A stretch of DNA of 64,000 bases from Deltaproteobacteria bacterium (lineage in GTDB: Bacteria; Desulfobacterota; Binatia; Binatales; Binataceae), in contig JAKAVC010000138.1 of NCBI GenBank assembly GCA_021817345.1, forward strand, positions 24,734-88,733. Direction: 5' to 3'. Numbering within the stretch: the first letter of the stretch is position 1; the number at the start of each line of letters is the position of its first letter. The notes below the pieces were generated by a model. The model worked only from the letters and a program-made list of their open reading frames with translations. It had not been told where the DNA came from and did no database searches. Both the position numbers and the translations under genes were made by a program. This document shows, piece after piece, positions 9,768 to 18,737 of the stretch.

Positions 9768-10754
9768 ATGATTGGGCAATCAGTAACCGCGCCCCTTCCC
9801 GCCGAACCACTGCCGGGCAACCGTCCGCTCGCAAAGCCGCCCCTGCCGCTTCGCCCGCTCCATCGCCTGTGGCGGCGCACGATCGACGATATCGAATTCT
9901 CCCGCATCCGGCTGCCGGTGCGGGCGTTGCCGGCCGCGCTCGAAGGCATGACCGCCTGCCAGATAAGCGACTTCCACGTTGACCGCGACGAAGACCTGGA
10001 GCGGCTTTGTGCCGCCGTCGAATTGATAAACGCGGAGAACCCGGATTTCGTCTTTCTTACCGGCGATTACTTCTCCGGACGCGAGACGATGACGCGCTAT
10101 CTCGCCGCGACGCGCGACGCTCTCGCGCGGCTGAGCCCGCGCCTTGGAGTTTTCGCGGTTACCGGAAACCACGACCATTGGGCCTCGGTCGATCGGATCG
10201 CCGTAGCGCTGGAGCAGGCTGGCGCGGTGGTGCTCGCAAACTCCAGCCGAAGGATTTCGGTACACGGCGAGCAGCTTGTGATCGTCGGAATCGACGACTT
10301 GTGGTCGCACCGAGCCGAGCCGGGACGCGCCTTCAGCAATGTCGGCCCCAACGACTGCACCCTTGTGCTGGCGCACAACCCCGACACCGCGCTCTACGCG
10401 CATCATCTGCGGCCCGGCGCGATGCTCTGCGGGCACACCCACGGCGGCGTCGTCCGCATCCCGCTCTACGGCTCGCCGCTGCGCTCGATTCTCCGAATCG
10501 GCAAGCGGTTTTACGCGGGACTCAATCCGTACGCCGGCTTCTACATCTATACCAACCGCGGTCTTGGCACCTTCCTTGTGCGCATCCGTATCAACTGCCG
10601 GCCCGAGGTGTCATGCTTCAGCCTGGCAACCATGGCTGAAAACGAACCTGGCGCGGATTCCTACGCGCACAAGCGCAAAACCGTCGCGCTCAAACCGAGG
10701 CCGCACCGCAGGCTGGCGCGCCGCGCGCGACCGCGCCGATTCGCGCGGCCCTGA
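9768..10754 (+). CDS. Calcineurin-like metallophosphoesterase, YaeI/YkuE type
   Basis: Binuclear-metal phosphodiesterase/phosphatase of 328 aa. All metal-binding motifs are visible: SDFHVD (DxH), FLTGDYFSG (GD), TGNHDHW (GNHD), VLAHNPD (H) and CGHTHGG (GHxH). The pattern with a late GHTHGG and YANRG-like YTNRGLG matches the YkuE/YaeI branch, related to enzymes acting on UDP-diacylglucosamine-type or phospholipid substrates. The N-terminus is Pro-rich with no clear membrane anchor, and the Arg-rich C-terminal tail (RRLARRARPRR) could touch membrane lipids or nucleic acid. It is 12 nt after the HAD gene and 8 nt before the amidohydrolase gene. Family is confident; substrate unknown. Confidence 0.87.
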   Translation: MIGQSVTAPLPAEPLPGNRPLAKPPLPLRPLHRLWRRTIDDIEFSRIRLPVRALPAALEGMTACQISDFHVDRDEDLERLCAAVELINAENPDFVFLTGDYFSGRETMTRYLAATRDALARLSPRLGVFAVTGNHDHWASVDRIAVALEQAGAVVLANSSRRISVHGEQLVIVGIDDLWSHRAEPGRAFSNVGPNDCTLVLAHNPDTALYAHHLRPGAMLCGHTHGGVVRIPLYGSPLRSILRIGKRFYAGLNPYAGFYIYTNRGLGTFLVRIRINCRPEVSCFSLATMAENEPGADSYAHKRKTVALKPRPHRRLARRARPRRFARP

Positions 10755-10762
10755 CGTCCGCG

Positions 10763-12136
10763 ATGCTTGACCTGGCCGTAATCGGCGCGCGGGCGGTGAC
10801 GCCTTCCGGCACGAAGCCGGCCGATATCGGCGTCAGGGACGGCCTCATCGCAAGGGTAGCGGCGCCGGGCACGCTCGAAGACGCCGCGCGCACTATCGAC
10901 GCTCGCGGGACGTTTCTTCTGCCGGGCGCGCTCGATCCGCACACTCATCTTGACGCCGAGATGTTCGGTTCGCGCACGGCTGACGATTTCGAGTCGGGCA
11001 CCGTCGCGGCGGCGGCCGGCGGGGTCACAACCATCGTCGATTACGCGTTCCAGCCCGAAGGCGGCTCGCTCGCCGAGGCGGTTTCGCGATGGGACGAAAA
11101 GGCGCGCGGACGGGCGATAATCGACTACGCATTCCACGTCGCAATCCTCGATCCGAGCGCGCCGGCCGTGGCAGAGATCGGGCGGATGGTCGAGCGCGGC
11201 GTCACCAGCTTCAAGATCTTCATGATGCGCGGATTCGAGGAGCGGGCGCGCGATTTCCTTCGTGCGTTCGCGGCCGCGGCCGAAGCGGGCGGCCTGCTCA
11301 CGATCCATGCCGAAGACCAGCACCTTATCGGCTACTGCACGGAGAGGCTGCTCTCGTCGGGACGCAATGGAGTCGCGCACTTCGCCGCGAGCCGTCCGCC
11401 GCTTTCCGAAGCCGCCGCGGTTGCGCGCGCGCTCAAGATGACCGAGCTGACGGGAGCCGTGGCGTATTTCGTGCACCTGTCCAGCGCGGCGGCGCTCCAT
11501 GAAATCCGGCGCGCCCGCGCCGAAGGACGCAAGGTCCTCGCTGAAACGCGCCCCATCTATCTCTATCTCAGCGAAGAAAAATTCCTCGAACCCGGCGGCG
11601 AGCGCTACGTCGGATATCCTCCGCTTCGAAGCCGCGACGATATCGAAGCGCTGTGGGAAGCGATGGCCGACGGCACGGTCGACGTGGTCGCGACCGACCA
11701 TTGCAGTTGGACCAGCGAGCGGAAAACCGCCGACCGCTTCACGCGAATTCCGCCCGGAGTGTCGAACCTGGAAACTTTGGTTCCGATGCTCTACTCCGAG
11801 GGAGTCGCGAAAGGCCGGATAACGCTGGAGCGGATGGTGGAACTGGTCGCGTCTAACCCGGCGCGAATTTTTGGGCTTTATCCGCGCAAGGGTGCGATAA
11901 TCGAAGGCGCGGACGCCGACCTCGTGGTCTTCGATCCGCGTGCGAAGGTTGTGATTCGCGCCGCCGAAATGCATTCGCGCGCCGACTACGATCCATTCGA
12001 AGGTTCCGAGGTCACGGGATGGCCGAGGGTCACGATCTCGCGGGGCGAGATTATCGTGGCCGAGCGCGAATCCCGCGCGCGTCCGGGCCGCGGGAAATTC
12101 CTGGTGCGCGCGCCTTTTTCCGAAACCCGTTCTTGA
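10763..12136 (+). CDS. Dihydropyrimidinase/hydantoinase-family amidohydrolase
   Basis: Cyclic-amide hydrolase of 457 aa with a TIM barrel and binuclear Zn site. Metal ligands are visible in DPHTHLD (HxH), in TSFKIFM (the lysine that becomes carbamylated), in TIHAEDQ, in YFVHLSS and in ATDHCSW (catalytic Asp). The conserved order and spacing fit D-hydantoinase/dihydropyrimidinase rather than dihydroorotase. The protein is a little shorter than typical 460-490-aa members. It could open dihydropyrimidines or 5-substituted hydantoins. No beta-ureidopropionase or carbamoylase gene is adjacent, so the pathway is not completed here. It follows the phosphoesterase by 8 nt. Confidence 0.9.
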   Translation: MLDLAVIGARAVTPSGTKPADIGVRDGLIARVAAPGTLEDAARTIDARGTFLLPGALDPHTHLDAEMFGSRTADDFESGTVAAAAGGVTTIVDYAFQPEGGSLAEAVSRWDEKARGRAIIDYAFHVAILDPSAPAVAEIGRMVERGVTSFKIFMMRGFEERARDFLRAFAAAAEAGGLLTIHAEDQHLIGYCTERLLSSGRNGVAHFAASRPPLSEAAAVARALKMTELTGAVAYFVHLSSAAALHEIRRARAEGRKVLAETRPIYLYLSEEKFLEPGGERYVGYPPLRSRDDIEALWEAMADGTVDVVATDHCSWTSERKTADRFTRIPPGVSNLETLVPMLYSEGVAKGRITLERMVELVASNPARIFGLYPRKGAIIEGADADLVVFDPRAKVVIRAAEMHSRADYDPFEGSEVTGWPRVTISRGEIIVAERESRARPGRGKFLVRAPFSETRS

Positions 12137-12210
12137 ATCGCGCCACGTCCGGCGCATCGTCCGCGATTCGCGCGGTGCGAGGCCGGTTTCGCCGGAGGCT
12201 TGCGAAAACG

Positions 12211-13119
12211 ATGGGACAAAAAACGGTTGTCATTGCGGGCGGCTCAGGATTTATCGGACGGGCGATAATTCGCCGGCTCGCCGCCGCGCAAGGATGGTCT
12301 ATCCGCGGATTAAGCCGCTTTCCCGAGCGAGCGCGAAAGCGCCTGTCCCTGCCGGGCGTTGAGTTCGCCCAAGCCGAAGTCACCGAACCATCATCGCTTG
12401 CGCCCGCCCTGAAAGACGCAAGCGCCGTCGTCAACGCGGTCCAGTTTGAAGGCTATCCGATTGAGGATCCGGCGCGCGGGCTTACCTTCGAGAGCGTCGA
12501 TTACCGCGGAACGCTCGCACTGCTCGAGGCCGCGAAAGCCGCTCGCGCCGAGCGCTTCATCTACATCAGCGGCGTCTCCGCGGACGAAACCTCGCCTCAT
12601 CCGGGCTTTCGCGCCAAGGGGATGGCGGAGCGCGCGATTCGCGAATCCGGACTGGATTACACGATTTTCCGGCCGTCGCTCGTCTATGGACCCGAAGACA
12701 AGGTGATAAACAATATCGCGAAGGCGCTTCGCTTTGTGCCGATATTCGCGGTCCCCGGCACGGGAAAACAGAAGCTTCAACCGGTCATGGTTGACGACCT
12801 TGCGGCGTGCGTCGAACTGGCGCTTGCGGGCAAGGGTCGCAACGGAACCTACGACGTCGGAGGGCCCGACGCGATGACCTTCGACGAACTGGTGGGCGTC
12901 GTGATGGAAGTGACGGGACGCCAGCGACCAATCGTTCACGTCCCGGAGGGACTGATGCGGCTTGCGGGCGCCGTGATGGAAAAGCTGCCGAAGCCGGTTC
13001 TCTCGCGCGACGCGGTAACGTTCGTCACCGCTGACAGCGTCTGCAATATCGAACCGCTGATGAAGGGATTCGGCATCCGGCTGACGCCGCTTCGCGAAGG
13101 TCTCGGCTACCTTGCCTGA
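12211..13119 (+). CDS. Atypical SDR / NAD(P)-dependent epimerase-like protein (NDUFA9-like)
   Basis: Rossmann protein of 302 aa beginning KTVVIAGGSGFIGRAIIRRL, a glycine-rich NAD(P) site of the atypical extended SDR type. RFIYISGVSADE replaces the usual catalytic SYK stretch, and FRPSLVYGPEDKVINNIAK plus QPVMVDDLA resemble NDUFA9/YbjT-like SDRs involved in quinone or lipid metabolism and complex I assembly. The canonical YxxxK pair is not obvious, so catalysis is uncertain. The track start at 12019 lies within the amidohydrolase gene. I chose the ATG at 12211, preceded by gccggagg. It is the last gene of the 6136-13119 run. Exact role unknown. Confidence 0.85.
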   Translation: MGQKTVVIAGGSGFIGRAIIRRLAAAQGWSIRGLSRFPERARKRLSLPGVEFAQAEVTEPSSLAPALKDASAVVNAVQFEGYPIEDPARGLTFESVDYRGTLALLEAAKAARAERFIYISGVSADETSPHPGFRAKGMAERAIRESGLDYTIFRPSLVYGPEDKVINNIAKALRFVPIFAVPGTGKQKLQPVMVDDLAACVELALAGKGRNGTYDVGGPDAMTFDELVGVVMEVTGRQRPIVHVPEGLMRLAGAVMEKLPKPVLSRDAVTFVTADSVCNIEPLMKGFGIRLTPLREGLGYLA

Positions 13120-13142
13120 GGGCTTGGGGATGTTTCGCTTCC

Positions 13143-13159
13143 GGCGGAAAAATTCCGCC
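13143..13159. terminator. Short hairpin after the 6136-13119 run
   Basis: ggcggaa/ttccgcc forms a perfect 7-bp stem with an aaa loop, 24 nt after the SDR stop. A second dyad (gagttcccg / cgggactc) follows. There is no U-tract, so this is only a candidate end-of-operon structure. The rest of 13160-13351 shows nothing else. Confidence 0.35.
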
Positions 13160-13351
13160 AGAGTTCCCGACCGAACCGGGACTCCGGCTTCTTTCTATGT
13201 AATCCGAAGCGCAACGAGTCCTGGCTAAAGCGATCCACGTGACGGCCTCGCTCCTTAAATACCTGATCCGTGCCGGCGCCTGGTTGCCTGTCCGGTTCCG
13301 GTCTTGAGCGCAACGCTTGGAACGGATGCGTGGCGCCGGTAAACAGTTTGC

Positions 13352-13609
13352 ATGCGATTTCGCTATGCGGCCGCGCTTGTGCTCCTCGGATGGTACCTGC
13401 TTATCCCGCCTCAGGCGCGCGGTGGCGGATTCGACCGCGCAGCGCCGCTCAGCCAATGGTTTCTCTACGGCCGCTTTGACTCCCTGCGCGAATGCGAGCA
13501 CGCGAAAGCGCTAAACCAGGAAACCTTCAAGAACACGGACGATCCCTTGAGGAAAGCCTTCGAGCAGGCCCAGTGCGTCGCGACCGACGACCCGCGTCTG
13601 TCGGGTTGA
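13352..13609 (+). CDS. Small secreted protein, unknown function
   Basis: An 85-aa precursor with a convincing signal peptide (RYAAALVLLGWYLLIPPQARG, cleavage likely after ARG/GG), leaving a mature peptide of about 60 residues. The mature part contains PLSQWFLYGRFDSLRECEHAK and a second Cys in EQAQCVATDDPR, so one disulfide is possible. This W-x-(F/L)-x-(S/T)-x-x-x-C...C pattern is seen in small periplasmic proteins of GC-rich bacteria, but I cannot name the family. It stands alone with about 230 bp of non-coding DNA before and 340 bp after. A short ORF with a proper signal peptide is unlikely to be chance. Confidence 0.65.
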   Translation: MRFRYAAALVLLGWYLLIPPQARGGGFDRAAPLSQWFLYGRFDSLRECEHAKALNQETFKNTDDPLRKAFEQAQCVATDDPRLSG

Positions 13610-13949
13610 GCGTTCCGTTGTTCCCGCGGTCGGGCTTCGTCCTCGGGCAGAGGAGTCGTCTCCCGGCCCGACGCGCTCACGGGGTTTTGTGCACCCAAGC
13701 GGCTTTGGTTGACGGTGTGGGGCCGCGGCAATCAGCAATTACGCTCAACCGGCGGCATTGTCGTTCACCGCTGCCTCGAACAAATTTGAACCGGCGATCG
13801 CCATAGCGGCCGCGACCTCTGGCCTCAGTAGCTGGCGAGAGCCTCGAGCAACCATATGCGTCGCGCCGGAGCGCGCTTCCATATCGTGAGAGGTGAGAGG
13901 TATCTTTTTTTGGAAAACCTAGGCCAGGTCAAAGGAGCGAACAACGTCC
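13610..13949. other. Intergenic stretch, no gene recognised
   Basis: About 340 bp between the small secreted protein and the amidotransferase. The short track ORFs here lack family features or a plausible ribosome site. Near the end, aaaggag (13932-13938) serves the downstream GTG start. No convincing promoter, hairpin or RNA gene is visible. Confidence 0.5.
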
Positions 13950-14657
13950 GTGGCGCGTGTTATCGTCCTCCAACATCATGGATGCGAGACTCTCGGTGCG
14001 ATTGGCGACGCGCTGCGGCGCGCGCAAATCGAGTGGAGTTACCTCTCGCTCGCCGACCCGGCGTCGCCGGCTCCAGAGGTTGGCGAAGCTGACGCGCTGA
14101 TCGTTCTCGGCGGTCCGTTCAGCGTCTATCTTCCCGAGTATCATTCCTTCGTACGGCGCGAGATGGAATTGATTCGAAGCATGTTGGAACTCGGCAGACC
14201 GATTCTTGGCATTTGCCTTGGAAGCCAGCTTCTGGCGGCGGTTCTTGGCGCGGCCGTTTACCGCGCAAGCGCCCCGGAGATAGGGTGGCTGCCGGTTGAG
14301 CTTGAACCGCAGGCGTGCGACGACCGACTCTTCCATGGTCTGCCTTCTTCCTTCATCACCTGCGTCTGGCACGGCGACCTTTTCGACTTGCCGCGCGGCG
14401 CCGTTTCGCTGGCCCGCACGCAGATGACGCGATGCCATGCGTTCCGTTATGGGACGAACGTCTACGGTTTGCTGTTCCATCTTGAAATGCAGCCGGCGAT
14501 GGTCGCGGCATGCGTCAACGCCTTCGAACCGCGCCTTCGCCAGGTCGGCATCGATCCAGCACGCTGCGTCGCGGAGGCGGACGCTCATCTCGCCAGGCTG
14601 GCGCCCGTGGCCGAGACCGTCTTCAGGCGCTGGGCCGAGCTGGTAGTCGGGCACTAG
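13950..14657 (+). CDS. Class I glutamine amidotransferase-like protein (GMP-synthase-type)
   Basis: Stand-alone GATase1 domain of 235 aa. Strand one is VIVLQHHGCETLG, followed by LIVLGGPFSVY. The nucleophile elbow is GICLGSQLLA, with the catalytic Cys. WHGD and the His-x-Glu (LLFHLEMQP) complete the triad, and FHLE stands in for the common FHPE. Such free-standing proteins can deaminate glutamine, gamma-glutamyl amides or other small amines, and they are often called GMP synthase-like. No synthetase partner is adjacent. The start is GTG 13950, with aaaggag about 11 nt upstream. Isolated between non-coding stretches. Family confident; substrate unknown. Confidence 0.85.
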   Translation: MARVIVLQHHGCETLGAIGDALRRAQIEWSYLSLADPASPAPEVGEADALIVLGGPFSVYLPEYHSFVRREMELIRSMLELGRPILGICLGSQLLAAVLGAAVYRASAPEIGWLPVELEPQACDDRLFHGLPSSFITCVWHGDLFDLPRGAVSLARTQMTRCHAFRYGTNVYGLLFHLEMQPAMVAACVNAFEPRLRQVGIDPARCVAEADAHLARLAPVAETVFRRWAELVVGH

Positions 14658-14942
14658 AAGCAGTCTCATAAACACCGTCGAAGCAGGCTGAGGATACAAG
14701 GGAGGCTGGTGGTTAAACTGCGGATCACAGCGAACGTTCTCGATTCCGCGGCTGGGTGATGTGAGCGAGCGAATTATTCTTCAGAACATGCTTGATCGGA
14801 CCAGTCTGTTGCGGCCGCAAAGCGGTATCGGAATCTTTCAGGCGATGTATGCGCCGGGACTGGCGGTCTATAAAAGGGTAAGCATACCCCTGTCGGCATT
14901 TTAGCGGTGGCGGGCGCGCGTCGCGGCGGCCAGGTGACAATA

Positions 14943-16238
14943 TCATGCCGGCGCGCGCGAATCTTCGCGGGACCGGGCGGCGCGGCGGTGACCGGTCTCG
15001 GGCAGCAGGTACATCGCGATTATCGGGAGCGCCTGGAACGCGAGAAATCCGAGCATCACGGCCCTAAGTCCGACGCGCGACGCAATCGCGCCGCCCAGAA
15101 ACGGAGAGACGAACGCGGCGGCGTAGCCCACCGACCACACGAAGGCGAGCGCCGTGCCCATCTTCTCGGGGGTCATCCCCGGCAGTTCCATCACCAGCGT
15201 CGTGATCGGAGCAAGCGAGCCGGCCGCGCCGATTCCGACCATCACGAGCGCGACCTTGATCCATCCGTGGCTCGGAAGCAGGATCGCGCCGAGACTTCCG
15301 GCCAGTGTGAGTAGCGCTATCGGCCACGTGAAGGGTTTGCGCAGCCCGGTCAATCCGGTTGCGAATCCGCCACCCGCCGCGGCGAAGATTCCCGCAAGTG
15401 GCAGCACCGAGGTGATCGCCGATGCCTGCGTCAGGCCCATCGCGCGATACTCGCGAAAATACTGCGGCAGGAACGTGGCGTAGAGCTGGAACACCCACAT
15501 CCCGCCGAACAGTCCGATCGCGACCAGCACGATATTGCGCATCCGCATGACTTCACGCAGCACCGACTCGCGCACGGCGCCAAGCGGATTCATCGCGATC
15601 GACTCGCGCGCGCGACTGCGATGCTCGCGGCCGAAGAGGGTCCAGAGTATCGCCACGACCAGGCACAGGATTCCGTAATAGCGAAGCACCGCATCCCACG
15701 ACGACGCGCTTGCGAGATAAAGCCGCGCAGTGATCGCATAGACCGCGGTCAGGCTGACATACGAGCAGAGCGCGTTGAACATGTTGATGTACGGCCATTC
15801 GCGCTCGCCGAACCATTGCATCACGAGCGCCCCCGGCGGCGCGATCAGAAGCCCGAAGCCGATCCCCTCGCCGATGCGCCATCCGAGCAACTCTCCGAAG
15901 CTGCGGCTGTATCCGCTCATGAACTGAGCGCCCGCCATGATCCACAGCCCGAGCAGAAGCGAGCGCAGCGCGCCCATCCGCTCCATCACCACCGCCCCAA
16001 GCATCGAAAAGGCGGCGATACAGAGCGCGATTATCGAGACGATAAGGCCCGCCTGTCCGAGCGAGAGCCGAAGGCTCCGCATTATCGGGCCGAGGATCGG
16101 CGCGGGAGCGAGCCAGATGAGCGTCTGGCAGATGAGGGTCAGGAAAAGAAGGACTTCGATCGCCCATCGGTAGGATGAAAGCGGTTCTTGTGATTGAGGC
16201 ATCGGGGGAGCCACCTCTGGGGGCGAATATTTTTCCAT
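14943..16238 (-). CDS. MFS transporter (CynX/NarK-like)
   Basis: Inner-membrane secondary carrier of 431 aa with about 12 hydrophobic segments. It begins with a short cytoplasmic tail, then VLLFLTLICQTLIWLAPAPILGPIM. The segment LSLGQAGLIVSIIALCIAAFSMLGAVVMERMGALRSLL is the MFS A-motif region between TM2 and TM3. The late part includes WSVGYAAAFVSPFLGGAIASRVG. The gene overlaps nothing if it starts at ATG 16238, while the track start at 16337 would run into the next carrier gene. It lies 46 bp downstream of a second MFS gene on the same strand, suggesting co-transcription. The substrate is not evident; CynX-like proteins move small anions, a weak hint only. Confidence 0.85.
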   Translation of the reverse strand: MEKYSPPEVAPPMPQSQEPLSSYRWAIEVLLFLTLICQTLIWLAPAPILGPIMRSLRLSLGQAGLIVSIIALCIAAFSMLGAVVMERMGALRSLLLGLWIMAGAQFMSGYSRSFGELLGWRIGEGIGFGLLIAPPGALVMQWFGEREWPYINMFNALCSYVSLTAVYAITARLYLASASSWDAVLRYYGILCLVVAILWTLFGREHRSRARESIAMNPLGAVRESVLREVMRMRNIVLVAIGLFGGMWVFQLYATFLPQYFREYRAMGLTQASAITSVLPLAGIFAAAGGGFATGLTGLRKPFTWPIALLTLAGSLGAILLPSHGWIKVALVMVGIGAAGSLAPITTLVMELPGMTPEKMGTALAFVWSVGYAAAFVSPFLGGAIASRVGLRAVMLGFLAFQALPIIAMYLLPETGHRRAARSREDSRAPA

Positions 16239-16284
16239 AGCTAGCGCGCATCGTGGCGGCGCCGCCAGCCGGGCGTGCGATCCG

Positions 16285-17577
16285 CTATCTGAGCTTGACC
16301 TCGCCGCTTGCCCACGCGGCGTATCCCGCCATCCCAAGCAGGTAGACGGCCGCGATTGTGTAAAAGACGGCGGCGAACGAGCCGGTTGCCTTCAGGATGA
16401 AGCCCGCGGCCGCGACGCCGACGATGCCAGGGACGGCGGCGATCGTGTTCGACACGCCCATCAGCACGCCCGCGTATCGCGGCCCGACGTCGAGATGGTT
16501 TACGCCGTATGCGGCAAGGCCGACGCCGTTGAACGCGGCCGAAACCGTGACCAGCGCGATGGCGGTCCACGGCGTGGATACGGCGGGCAGCGCGAGCAGC
16601 GCAGCGGCGCCGCCAAGGAACGAGGCGGACTGAAGCGTCTTGCGCACGGTTCCAACGCGCACGCCGCGCCATCGCATCCAGTCGGCGAGCCATCCCGCGC
16701 CGTTGCTTGCGAAGAACGTCGCGACCCACGGAACGAGCGCATACGCGCCGATTCTCGCGAGCGGAACGCCGAAGGTGCGTTCGAGGTAGGTCGGGAGCCA
16801 TAGCAGCAGGATGTTGAAACCGAAGTTGCTGCAGAAATGGGCGAGCACGATCGCCCACACCGCTTTCTCGCGGAGCATCGCGGTCCACGGTATCGCGCCC
16901 GCAAGTGGCGCTTCGGGGCGGTCGGCAAGAATCGTTTCGAGTTCGCCGCGCGTGACGCGGCGCGATTGCTCCGGCGTATCGGTGACACAGAGCAGCCAAG
17001 CCGCGACCCAAACCACTCCGAGCGCGCCCGAAAGATAGAACAGCCACGGCCATCCAAGCGCGACAATTATCGGCGGGCTTGCGAGCAACGCGAGGACCGT
17101 TCCGAGGTACATCCCGCTGAAGTTGAGCGAAATTACCCGCGAACGCTCGCCCGCCCGCGTCCATCGCGCGGCGATACTATGGACTGCGGGAAAGTTGACG
17201 GCCTCGCCGAGCCCGAGCAGGACCCGCGCGGCGAGCAGAAGGACGAAGGCGGCGCTCGCGGCGGGCGTGAGCAGCGTCGCCAGCGACCAGATCGCAACGC
17301 CGCTCGCGAGCACCCGTCTGCCGCCGAATCGATCGGCGACCCATCCGCCGCCGAGCTGCGGCCAGATATAGCCCCAGAAAAACGCCGACAGGACGAGGCC
17401 CTGGGCCGCGGCGTCGTAGCCGCGGTCACGGGCAAGCGGGATTATCGCGACCGAGATGCTTACACGGTCGACGTAGCAAAGCACCGTGGCGAGCGAGAAC
17501 AGGCCCACCACCGTGTAGCGCCGGGGCCAAGGAGAGGATGCTGCGATGTCCGCACGGGCCGATACGGGCTTGGTCAT
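16285..17577 (-). CDS. MFS transporter, anion:cation symporter (ACS)-like
   Basis: 430-aa carrier with 12 predicted membrane helices. TM1 ends in YVDRVSISVAIIPLARDRGYD, the signature of the anion:cation symporter family (hexuronate, phthalate, tartrate, phosphate carriers). The A-motif follows as GGWVADRFGGRRVLA, and GLGEAVNFPAVHSIAARW matches the conserved ACS segment in TM4-5. These families import organic anions with H+ or Na+. It lies upstream of the second MFS gene on the same strand, and the two may form a pair with different substrates. The exact substrate cannot be told. Confidence 0.88.
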   Translation of the reverse strand: MTKPVSARADIAASSPWPRRYTVVGLFSLATVLCYVDRVSISVAIIPLARDRGYDAAAQGLVLSAFFWGYIWPQLGGGWVADRFGGRRVLASGVAIWSLATLLTPAASAAFVLLLAARVLLGLGEAVNFPAVHSIAARWTRAGERSRVISLNFSGMYLGTVLALLASPPIIVALGWPWLFYLSGALGVVWVAAWLLCVTDTPEQSRRVTRGELETILADRPEAPLAGAIPWTAMLREKAVWAIVLAHFCSNFGFNILLLWLPTYLERTFGVPLARIGAYALVPWVATFFASNGAGWLADWMRWRGVRVGTVRKTLQSASFLGGAAALLALPAVSTPWTAIALVTVSAAFNGVGLAAYGVNHLDVGPRYAGVLMGVSNTIAAVPGIVGVAAAGFILKATGSFAAVFYTIAAVYLLGMAGYAAWASGEVKLR

Positions 17578-17679
17578 GATCGGCGCGCGAGCTTAGCCGG
17601 GGCCGCAGCCAAGTGCCAGCCGACGGCCGCCAACGTCGGCCGGGGTCGGCTCCTGACCGGGCGGAACGGGGCTTTAAGC

Positions 17680-18108
17680 TTAGCGGCCGAGGGCCTGACG
17701 AATCGTGGTCAGGATGTAGACGAAGTCACGCTGCGAGCGGACTTCACCCATCAGGGCCACTCTCGACAGCATCTCCATCTCTTCATTGGTGATGTTGTGG
17801 ATGCGGCGCAACTGCTCATTGTGACGGAATTCCTCCCACGCCGAGCTGTCGGGCGCCTCCTCCTCGGTGTTGAGCAAGGCCTGGGCGCGTGGGTTGGCGA
17901 GGAAGAACAACTCGCGCCGATCCAGTCCCAGCACCTCGGCCAGCCGCGAGACGATTTTATCCGACGGGTGGCGCTTGCCGGACTCGAGATGTCCAACATA
18001 AGGGGTTGATGTTTTGATTCGCCGCGCGACATCCTCCTGCGTCAGGTCAAGCTGACGCCGACGCTCGCGAATCACCTGTCCGAAGCTGCGCTCCTTGGTT
18101 CGGGCCAT
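17680..18108 (-). CDS. XRE-family transcriptional regulator
   Basis: 142-aa DNA-binding protein. The helix-turn-helix is N-terminal (about 9-66): FGQVIRERRRQLDLTQEDVARRI, then TSTPYVGHLESGKRHPSDKIVSRLAEVLGL. The C-terminal half (ELFFLANPRAQALLNTEEE..., NEEMEMLSRVALMGEVRS) is a helical region probably for dimerisation or effector sensing, not a known enzyme domain. The upstream region has two perfect small dyads that could be its own operators. Its target genes are not identifiable here. Confidence 0.88.
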   Translation of the reverse strand: MARTKERSFGQVIRERRRQLDLTQEDVARRIKTSTPYVGHLESGKRHPSDKIVSRLAEVLGLDRRELFFLANPRAQALLNTEEEAPDSSAWEEFRHNEQLRRIHNITNEEMEMLSRVALMGEVRSQRDFVYILTTIRQALGR

Positions 18109-18176
18109 GTCCTCTCTCTCCGCCGCCCGGGCCGTTCCGAGCGGAAAGATACCAACAAGCTGTCAGAATTAATACG

Positions 18177-18205
18177 CTTACAAACTGTAAGTAGCACGAT
18201 ATCGT
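18177..18205. promoter_or_regulatory. Two palindromes upstream of the XRE regulator
   Basis: cttacaaactgtaag (6+6 bp dyad with a 3-nt spacer, 18177-18191) and acgatatcgt (perfect 10-bp palindrome, 18196-18205) lie about 70-100 nt upstream of the XRE start. XRE repressors commonly autoregulate through such sites. Function is inferred. Confidence 0.4.
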
Positions 18206-18351
18206 CAAAGTGGCAACAGGAGGCTAGCAGGTTTTAATGAAGCTAAATGACCGCGTGTCGGCGGATTTACGATACGGATGCATCCAGGGCGCGGAGTTAG
18301 CCGGGCCGCCGCCACGAAGTCCGGCCGCCGCCGACCCGGCTGAACAGGCCT

Positions 18352-18705
18352 TCAATTGCCGTACGGATTGCGGCCGTGGTTCAGGTAAAGCGAAAATTCG
18401 GCGACTCCGGGCAGTGCGCGCGGGGGACTGCGGAACGGCGCGACCTCGCCGGCCTTCAGGTCGTTCAGCGAGATCGTGTCCTGCCCGAGCTTTTGCCCGT
18501 CCCTTGCGTAATAGTGGACCTCGAGGTCGATGCCGACCGGGCGCGAGCCGGTGTTCTTGACCTTGCCTACCACGAAGACTTTGCCGTTGTCGCGCTCGAG
18601 GCGGCTGGCCAGCACCTGGACCGGCTGCACGTCGAAGAGCGAGTGGAAAACCAGCGCCATGAACACCAGTGACGTGACGAGAATGAGCAGGCTTCCCTTC
18701 TTCAC
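18352..18705 (-). CDS. Membrane-anchored FxLYD-like protein
   Basis: 117-aa protein with an N-terminal hydrophobic anchor or signal (LLILVTSLVFMALVFHSLF) and an outside beta-rich domain: VFVVGKVKNTGSRPVGIDLEVHYYARDGQKLGQD, then LKAGEVAPFRS. This GxVxNTGxxxxxxVxVxxxFYDxxG pattern is the FxLYD / DUF3426 fold, found in proteins that bind or scaffold in the periplasm; no enzyme activity is implied. The gene lies 32 bp downstream of the acyl-CoA dehydrogenase on the same strand, so it may be co-transcribed. Function unknown. Confidence 0.7.
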   Translation of the reverse strand: MKKGSLLILVTSLVFMALVFHSLFDVQPVQVLASRLERDNGKVFVVGKVKNTGSRPVGIDLEVHYYARDGQKLGQDTISLNDLKAGEVAPFRSPPRALPGVAEFSLYLNHGRNPYGN

Positions 18706-18737
18706 GGTTCTTCAGGCCCGAACCTGGCGCGCGCCCA

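Noticed and set aside
10661-12157. 498-aa minus-strand ORF
   Set aside because: Antisense shadow of the hydantoinase gene, whose motifs are intact on the plus strand.
16837-18009. 390-aa plus-strand ORF
   Set aside because: Shadow across the MFS and XRE genes with Arg-rich random-like composition.
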